Part shown: in pieces, positions 13,625 through 15,642 of the stretch
Layout of the letters: each line of letters opens with the position of its first letter
How positions within the stretch are numbered: the stretch's first letter is position 1
Assembly: GCA_949740695.1 (NCBI GenBank)
Contig: CATJIY010000065.1
Location: 1-15,642 of the forward strand
DNA from: an uncultured Eubacteriales bacterium
GTDB lineage: Bacteria > Bacillota > Clostridia > Oscillospirales > Butyricicoccaceae
Reading direction: 5' to 3'
Length of the DNA: 15,642 nucleotides
Translations under genes and position numbers: made by a program
The notes under the pieces: generated by a model
What the model saw: only the letters and a program-made list of their open reading frames with translations
Told to the model about the DNA's origin: nothing
The model's database searches: none

Positions 13625-13755
13625 GCATACCTTTTTGTAATTTTTTTTGTGCTAAAAATAGCGAGCATATTGTTGAAAATTGTTGAATTGTTTGTTAAAA
13701 TTAAAATCAGAAATAACAATTTGTGCTTTTACAAAAAAGTATGCCTTTTTGTAAT
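13625..13755. repeat. Pair of imperfect 17-base direct repeats in an AT-rich spacer
   Basis: GCATACCTTTTTGTAAT (13625-13641) and GTATGCCTTTTTGTAAT (13739-13755) agree at 15 of 17 positions and bracket a very AT-rich segment between the trx/FTR terminator and the DUF4190-like gene. The right copy is part of a weak hairpin (ACAAAAA/TTTTTGT). They could be regulator sites or a trace of duplication. Confidence 0.5.
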
Positions 13756-13765
13756 AATCGCTCAT
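13652..13765 (-). CDS. Possible 37-residue ORF in the AT-rich spacer
   Basis: ATG at 13765 (minus) has AAGGAG five bases upstream and runs 37 codons. The peptide is polar and aromatic: Tyr 4, 5, 9, 33, 36 and Phe 10, 11, 21, 23, 27, 30, 37. The AT-rich codons would give Phe, Tyr, Asn and Lys by composition alone, so coding is doubtful. It lies upstream of the DUF4190-like gene on the same strand and could be a small gene or just spacer. No homologue is recognised. Confidence 0.25.
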   Translation of the reverse strand: MSDYYKKAYFFVKAQIVISDFNFNKQFNNFQQYARYF

Positions 13766-13786
13766 GAGGCTCCTTTTTGGAAGTAA

Positions 13787-13832
13787 ACAAAAAACAACAG
13801 GACTGCCAAAAGGGCAATCCTGTTGTTTTTCG
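13787..13832. terminator. Terminator of the trx/FTR-like operon
   Basis: A stem of about 16 pairs with one mismatch, 13791-13807 with 13813-13829 around loop AAAAG, is flanked by A- and T-runs. On the minus strand it ends in TTTTTTGTTT, 35 bases after the FTR-like stop; it may work in both directions. Confidence 0.85.
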
Positions 13833-13866
13833 TTTTCCAATGATTTTATTCCACTTGGCGGCGCGC

Positions 13867-14100
13867 TCACTGCTCTTGCGGGATCTCCTCCAGCGTGGCC
13901 GCCCCCGGAGTTTTGTAATACAACCGGCAGTGGCAATAACCTTCAAAGTTCGGATCAGCCATTTGTTCCCGAAACTCTTTGCAGACGCAAAGGGTATCTT
14001 CGCTGCGCTCAAACCGGCAAGGACAGTAGCCTTCTTTCTTCCGAATACCTTCTCGAATCATTGCCACCAGTTGGCGGTCCTCATTTAGCCGCACGCCCAT
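13867..14100 (-). CDS. Ferredoxin:thioredoxin reductase catalytic-chain-like protein
   Basis: A 77-residue protein with three CxC pairs: CPC at 26-28, CVC at 38-40 and CHC at 56-58. In plant-type FTR the beta chain has the same three pairs, which bind a [4Fe-4S] cluster and hold the redox disulfide. The surrounding GYCPCR, LCVCKEFREQ and GYCHCRLYYK fit that family. Spacings are 9 and 15 residues against 16 and 8 in the plant enzyme, and no variable alpha chain is present, so it belongs to the short FTR-like group seen in anaerobes. It starts one base after the thioredoxin stop, with GGAG seven bases before the ATG. The pairing suggests electron flow from ferredoxin to this thioredoxin; that is inference. 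Confidence 0.85.
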   Translation of the reverse strand: MGVRLNEDRQLVAMIREGIRKKEGYCPCRFERSEDTLCVCKEFREQMADPNFEGYCHCRLYYKTPGAATLEEIPQEQ

Positions 14101-14101
14101 A

Positions 14102-14416
14102 TCAGCACTCCGCCAACATCTGCTCCAACTCTTCCTGTTCCCGTAGGCCCACCGCCTTGCAGACCGGTTTGCCTTCCCGAAAAACCATCAGAGTGAGAAT
14201 GCTGTTCACCTGATAGCGGATGGCCAACTCAAACTCTTCGTCCACATTGACTTTGCCCACTTTAATATCCGACCGGCTTTCGCACAGCGCGTCCACAATT
14301 GGGGATTGCATTTTGCAGGGCCCGCACCAAGCGGCCCAAAAATCCACCAGCACCGGTTGGACGCATTCCAGCACTTCGGCGGAAAAATTCGCACTTGTAA
14401 GGGTGATAGGACTCAT
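14102..14416 (-). CDS. trxA: Thioredoxin with Leu in place of the cis-proline
   Basis: Thiol-disulfide reductant of 104 residues, the normal size. WCGPC at 30-34 with redox cysteines 31 and 34, the buried Asp25 in VDFWAAW, and NVDEE near 57-61 are typical. Cys18, Cys45 and Cys103 are extra. The loop facing the active site normally reads SIPTL; here it is SILTL with Leu74 (codon CTC), losing the nearly invariant cis-proline that shapes the substrate site. ATG 14416 has AGGAGG at 14425-14430 and gives the usual N-terminus; a TTG at 14443 would add nine residues upstream of the ribosome site and is rejected. It is the first gene of a two-gene operon with the FTR-like gene. Confidence 0.94.
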   Translation of the reverse strand: MSPITLTSANFSAEVLECVQPVLVDFWAAWCGPCKMQSPIVDALCESRSDIKVGKVNVDEEFELAIRYQVNSILTLMVFREGKPVCKAVGLREQEELEQMLAEC

Positions 14417-14436
14417 TGCGCGTTCCTCCTTTGATT

Positions 14437-14475
14437 CGGGCAAAGCCCGTCATGACAAAAGCGGCTTGGCGCCGC
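14437..14475 (-). promoter_or_regulatory. Two small hairpins in the trx leader
   Basis: On the minus strand GCGGC/GCCGC (14461-14475, loop 5) is followed by TTTT, and CGGGC/GCCCG (14437-14449, loop 3) lies just upstream of the AGGAGG. Both are in the roughly 90-base untranslated leader. The first looks like a weak terminator; a regulatory role is possible but unproven. Confidence 0.35.
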
Positions 14476-14511
14476 AGGATTAAAAAAATCCGTCATGTGA
14501 TAATGGTTCTG

Positions 14512-14540
14512 ATTGTAGGCACTTTTTCCCTGATAGTCAA
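14512..14540 (-). promoter_or_regulatory. Sigma-A type promoter of the trx/FTR-like operon
   Basis: On the minus strand TTGACT (14540-14535), a 17-base spacer and TACAAT (14517-14512). Transcription should begin near 14505, about 90 bases before the trx ATG. Confidence 0.82.
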
Positions 14541-14574
14541 TGGATTTTTCGGGGAAGAAGGAAATTTTACAATT

Positions 14575-15027
14575 TCAGAATGGTTCCCACGGCTGGATCT
14601 TTTCAGGTTCGGGCAGACTATCGGTCAGAACTTGAAGCATCCGGGAAAAGGCTGCTACCTCTTCCTCGGAAAATCGCTTTTGCAGCGACTGAAATGCCCG
14701 GGAAACCGAGCTGGTGCTTTCTCTCCAATAGCGCATAAATTTATCGGTGACATGAAGGTGGATTTCTCGCCGGTCTGAAAGGGAAGGAACCTTTTCCACA
14801 TATCCCTTTTGGATTAAATGATTGATTTTATAAGTGGCGTTTGGCTGGGAAATACCAAGACAATCCGCAAACTGTTTGACCGTCGGCCCTTGTAAAAGAT
14901 AAATCACATCCACCGCAAAAGCCTCGGTAGCGCTCAGGCTGCCGTCTCTCTCCCGTAGCAGGCGAAACATGCTGCGGTAAGAAATTAGGCGAAGCCGCTC
15001 ATAGCAGCGATTGATGCAGTCGATCAT
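14575..15027 (-). CDS. MarR family transcriptional regulator
   Basis: A 150-residue winged helix-turn-helix protein. The DNA-binding part covers about residues 33-95: ATEAFAVDVIYLL, the helix-turn-helix VKQFADCLGISQPNATYKIN with recognition helix near 61-75, and the wing SLSDRREIHLHVT at 82-94. N- and C-terminal helices would form the dimer as in MarR proteins. AAAGGGG before the ATG and a very good promoter upstream support the start. Members usually repress their own gene and neighbours and release DNA on binding a small molecule or on thiol oxidation; the target is unknown. It stands alone on its strand, with 158 bases between its stop and the trx ATG that contain only the trx leader and promoter. 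Confidence 0.93.
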   Translation of the reverse strand: MIDCINRCYERLRLISYRSMFRLLRERDGSLSATEAFAVDVIYLLQGPTVKQFADCLGISQPNATYKINHLIQKGYVEKVPSLSDRREIHLHVTDKFMRYWRESTSSVSRAFQSLQKRFSEEEVAAFSRMLQVLTDSLPEPEKIQPWEPF

Positions 15028-15642
15028 AAAAAATACCCCTTTCCGGGAGAGATGCCTTTATTGTACCGGGATTTGCGTAAAATGTCAAGAATATCTTTGC
15101 CGGTATGATTGACACCGTCGGGAGTAATGAGAAGAGTTGTATTTTCATATGCGATAGCATTTGGAATTTGTGCATGAAATGCACCAATCGAAGCAACGAA
15201 ACGTTTGAGAGACTTAAAGCTTATATGTAAAAATGGAAAACGAAGCCTCCATGTTGAAAATAATGCTTGACCTGAACCTGACCATGCTGGACCAATGTAA
15301 GTTGAGGAGTCAATATATTTCTTTCGCCATTCAGCTGACATTCTTTCTGTCAAAAACATGTGAATTAAATTTGATCCTAAGCCGTGGGATAATAATGCAA
15401 CTCTTGTATTTCCATTGATCGAATAAGCCTCTTCAATTAATTTCTGCAATTTGATGTAGTATTCTTCTGGTTGTTCTAGACCAAATCTCCAATCGTATGG
15501 CGCGCTAAATAAATTTTTTCTAACAACATATCCTATATCGAGAAAAGCATTGATATATTCTATATAGTTGACAGGTAAGTAGTGGCCAAAATATTCAGGA
15601 CCAATTCCTTTGATCCCTTCTACACCGCCAAAATCTACTGTA
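15024..15642 (-). pseudogene. LCAT/PDAT-family acyltransferase remnant, partial at the right edge
   Basis: The minus-strand frame is open from the edge to 15024, 205 codons. It carries hallmarks of the lecithin:cholesterol acyltransferase family of alpha/beta hydrolases: FGGVEGI, then a GYVVRKNLFSAPYDWR stretch, LIEEAY, LSHGLGSN, KYIDSSTYIGPAWSGS, and later a TP--VNHTGKDI segment. The nucleophile position of the G/S-H-S-x-G elbow is Gly (codon GGC at 15381-15383) instead of Ser. The catalytic Asp and His part that should follow is missing: the frame runs through the marR promoter and ends in the marR ATG. Base composition is clearly more AT-rich than the rest, a sign of foreign origin. It is probably a dead remnant; a non-catalytic protein is the alternative. 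Where homology truly ends, probably around 15080, is a judgement. Confidence 0.6.
15060..15088 (-). promoter_or_regulatory. Near-consensus sigma-A promoter of the marR gene
   Basis: On the minus strand TTGACA (15088-15083), a 17-base spacer and TACAAT (15065-15060), 33 bases before the ATG. CCGGGA occurs on the plus strand at 15043-15048 and 15066-15071, around the expected start of transcription, and could belong to an operator. Confidence 0.88.

Noticed and set aside
14417..14443. TTG start of thioredoxin at 14443
   Set aside because: It lies upstream of the AGGAGG that serves ATG 14416, and thioredoxins of 104 residues begin there.
1..15642. tRNA or rRNA genes, CRISPR arrays, insertion sequences
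   Set aside because: No cloverleaf-like sequence, regularly spaced repeats, transposase frame or terminal inverted repeats were seen on reading.

Overview
The window (about 15.6 kb, fairly GC-rich apart from the right end) comes from an endospore-forming, Gram-positive, probably anaerobic Firmicute of the Clostridia. The evidence is the spoVA sporulation genes, strong AGGAGG ribosome binding sites, sigma-A type promoters and the pairing of thioredoxin with a small ferredoxin:thioredoxin-reductase-like protein. No species can be named from the sequence alone.

Left end (1-1420): the last two genes of a spoVA operon (spoVAD, spoVAE), closed by a strong intrinsic terminator.

Centre (1468-12460): one long plus-strand operon that encodes every step from erythrose-4-phosphate and PEP to phenylalanine and tyrosine. 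The order is aminotransferase, pheA (chorismate mutase/prephenate dehydratase), aroB, aroC, a fused aroE-aroK, aroQ, aroA, tyrA, two tandem DAHP synthases and a 62-residue protein of unknown function. Most junctions overlap by 4 or 11 bases. The tryptophan branch is absent. In front lies a 370-base leader with an extended -10 promoter, a 41-codon ORF rich in Phe and Tyr, a 12-bp terminator, and a competing antiterminator that starts just beyond the aromatic codons and ends at the leader stop codon. This arrangement fits ribosome-mediated attenuation by charged Phe/Tyr tRNA, unusual for a Firmicute aromatic operon, where T-box or TRAP control would be expected. It is the most interesting feature of the window. 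A second terminator-like hairpin lies between aroC and aroE-aroK.

Right part (12411-15642): all genes are on the minus strand. They are an Lgt-family membrane protein that lacks one usual histidine, a small glycine-rich membrane protein, an AT-rich spacer with a 17-base direct repeat and a possible 37-residue ORF, a trx/FTR-like two-gene operon with its own promoter and terminator, and a MarR regulator with a near-perfect promoter. At the edge is an AT-rich remnant of an LCAT/PDAT-family acyltransferase whose nucleophile serine is glycine and whose C-terminal part is missing. The thioredoxin has Leu in place of the nearly invariant cis-proline.

No tRNA, rRNA, CRISPR array or insertion sequence was seen.
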